Assembly (NCBI GenBank): GCA_020638995.1
Contig: JACKHM010000003.1
Location: forward strand, 1,291,120 to 1,355,119
From: Planctomycetaceae bacterium
Lineage (GTDB): Bacteria; Planctomycetota; Planctomycetia; Pirellulales; Pirellulaceae
Direction: 5' to 3'
DNA: 64,000 nucleotides
Notes under the pieces: generated by a model
Seen by the model: only the letters and a program-made list of their open reading frames with translations
Told to the model about the DNA's origin: nothing
The model's database searches: none
Translations under genes and position numbers: made by a program
Shown: positions 63,912 through 64,000 of the stretch, piece after piece
Layout: each line of letters begins with the position of its first letter
How positions within the stretch are numbered: position 1 is the first letter of the stretch

Positions 63912-64000
63912 CAGTGATAGTTCTCAAAGTGGTGATGTGCGGGACGACTCACGTTTGCAAACGAACTTTATTAATTCACCCGGTGGTTACCGGGGATAAG

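Larger units (their letters stand above)
47899..64000 (-). mobile_element. Chromosomal integron cassette array
   Basis: Fourteen attC-like sites of about 90 bp separate mostly single, unrelated minus-strand genes. Read on the minus strand each site has an AAC core (R''), an L'' arm, a loop, an L' arm and a GTT core (R'). The L'' arm carries two unpaired bases relative to L', as in known attC sites, and this polarity agrees with the gene direction. Loops often contain TTGATTTCA. By polarity, attI and the integrase gene should be to the right of the window. Insertions of an IS1634 element, an IS110 element and a group II intron break the regular spacing. Confidence 0.88.

Noticed and set aside
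63950..64000. Start of another attC at the right edge
   Set aside because: Only a small CCCGGT/ACCGGG hairpin is visible; too little sequence remains to judge.
47899..64000. CRISPR array as explanation of the regular repeats
   Set aside because: The repeats are ~90 bp, variable, hairpin-forming and 500-900 bp apart with genes between them, unlike 25-40 bp identical CRISPR repeats.

Overview
The window looks like a planctomycete chromosome of the Pirellulales/Rhodopirellula type. The grounds are the paired DUF1549/DUF1553 cytochrome-like and DUF1501 proteins, formylglycine sulfatases, a TIGR02603-type haem-binding protein, a giant exported protein with a LEHLEDR-type N-terminal signal plus dockerin repeats, and many secreted proteins without close relatives. 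No rRNA, tRNA or CRISPR array was seen.

Bases 1-42,618 are ordinary chromosomal gene content. They hold a GH2 glycosidase (cut by the window edge) and a sulfatase; a secreted coiled-coil protein with an exact 14-residue repeat; an HDOD response regulator followed by a decayed CheY-like gene; a DUF1549/1553 + DUF1501 + PPC operon; an octahaem cytochrome with HEAT/TPR repeats; a His-rich lipoprotein; thiol peroxidase; the 1709-residue exported metalloprotease-like dockerin protein; ribosomal protein S1; a sigma-70 factor; thioredoxin; PTS enzyme I; a dehydratase/ACP/dehydratase-like/ketosynthase operon; transketolase; a c-type cytochrome HEAT protein; a GH88/GH105-like hydrolase; and a second sulfatase with a discoidin domain.

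Bases 42,619-47,900 are a mobile-element landing zone: a 3' scrap of an IS110-family transposase, a complete IS4-family element, a lone hypothetical gene, and a two-gene IS91-type unit (tyrosine recombinase plus a frameshifted transposase).

Bases 47,899 to the right edge are the most interesting part: a chromosomal integron cassette array. I count 14 attC-like sites of about 90 bp. Each has a G/TT core at one end, an AAC core at the other, paired inner arms with two conserved extrahelical bases, and a partly conserved loop sequence. They separate single, mostly unknown minus-strand genes, and their polarity matches the genes. By cassette polarity the integrase and attI should lie beyond base 64,000. 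Three different elements interrupt attC sites, all in the gene-proximal R''/L'' half: an IS1634-family element (with a GTGCAT duplication), an IS110-family element with a long 3' non-coding tail, and a group II intron. Recognisable cassette contents include an exonuclease-endonuclease-phosphatase protein, a WapI-immunity-like protein, a DUF2513 protein, a lipoprotein and a zinc-ribbon protein; one cassette gene is split by an in-frame amber codon.
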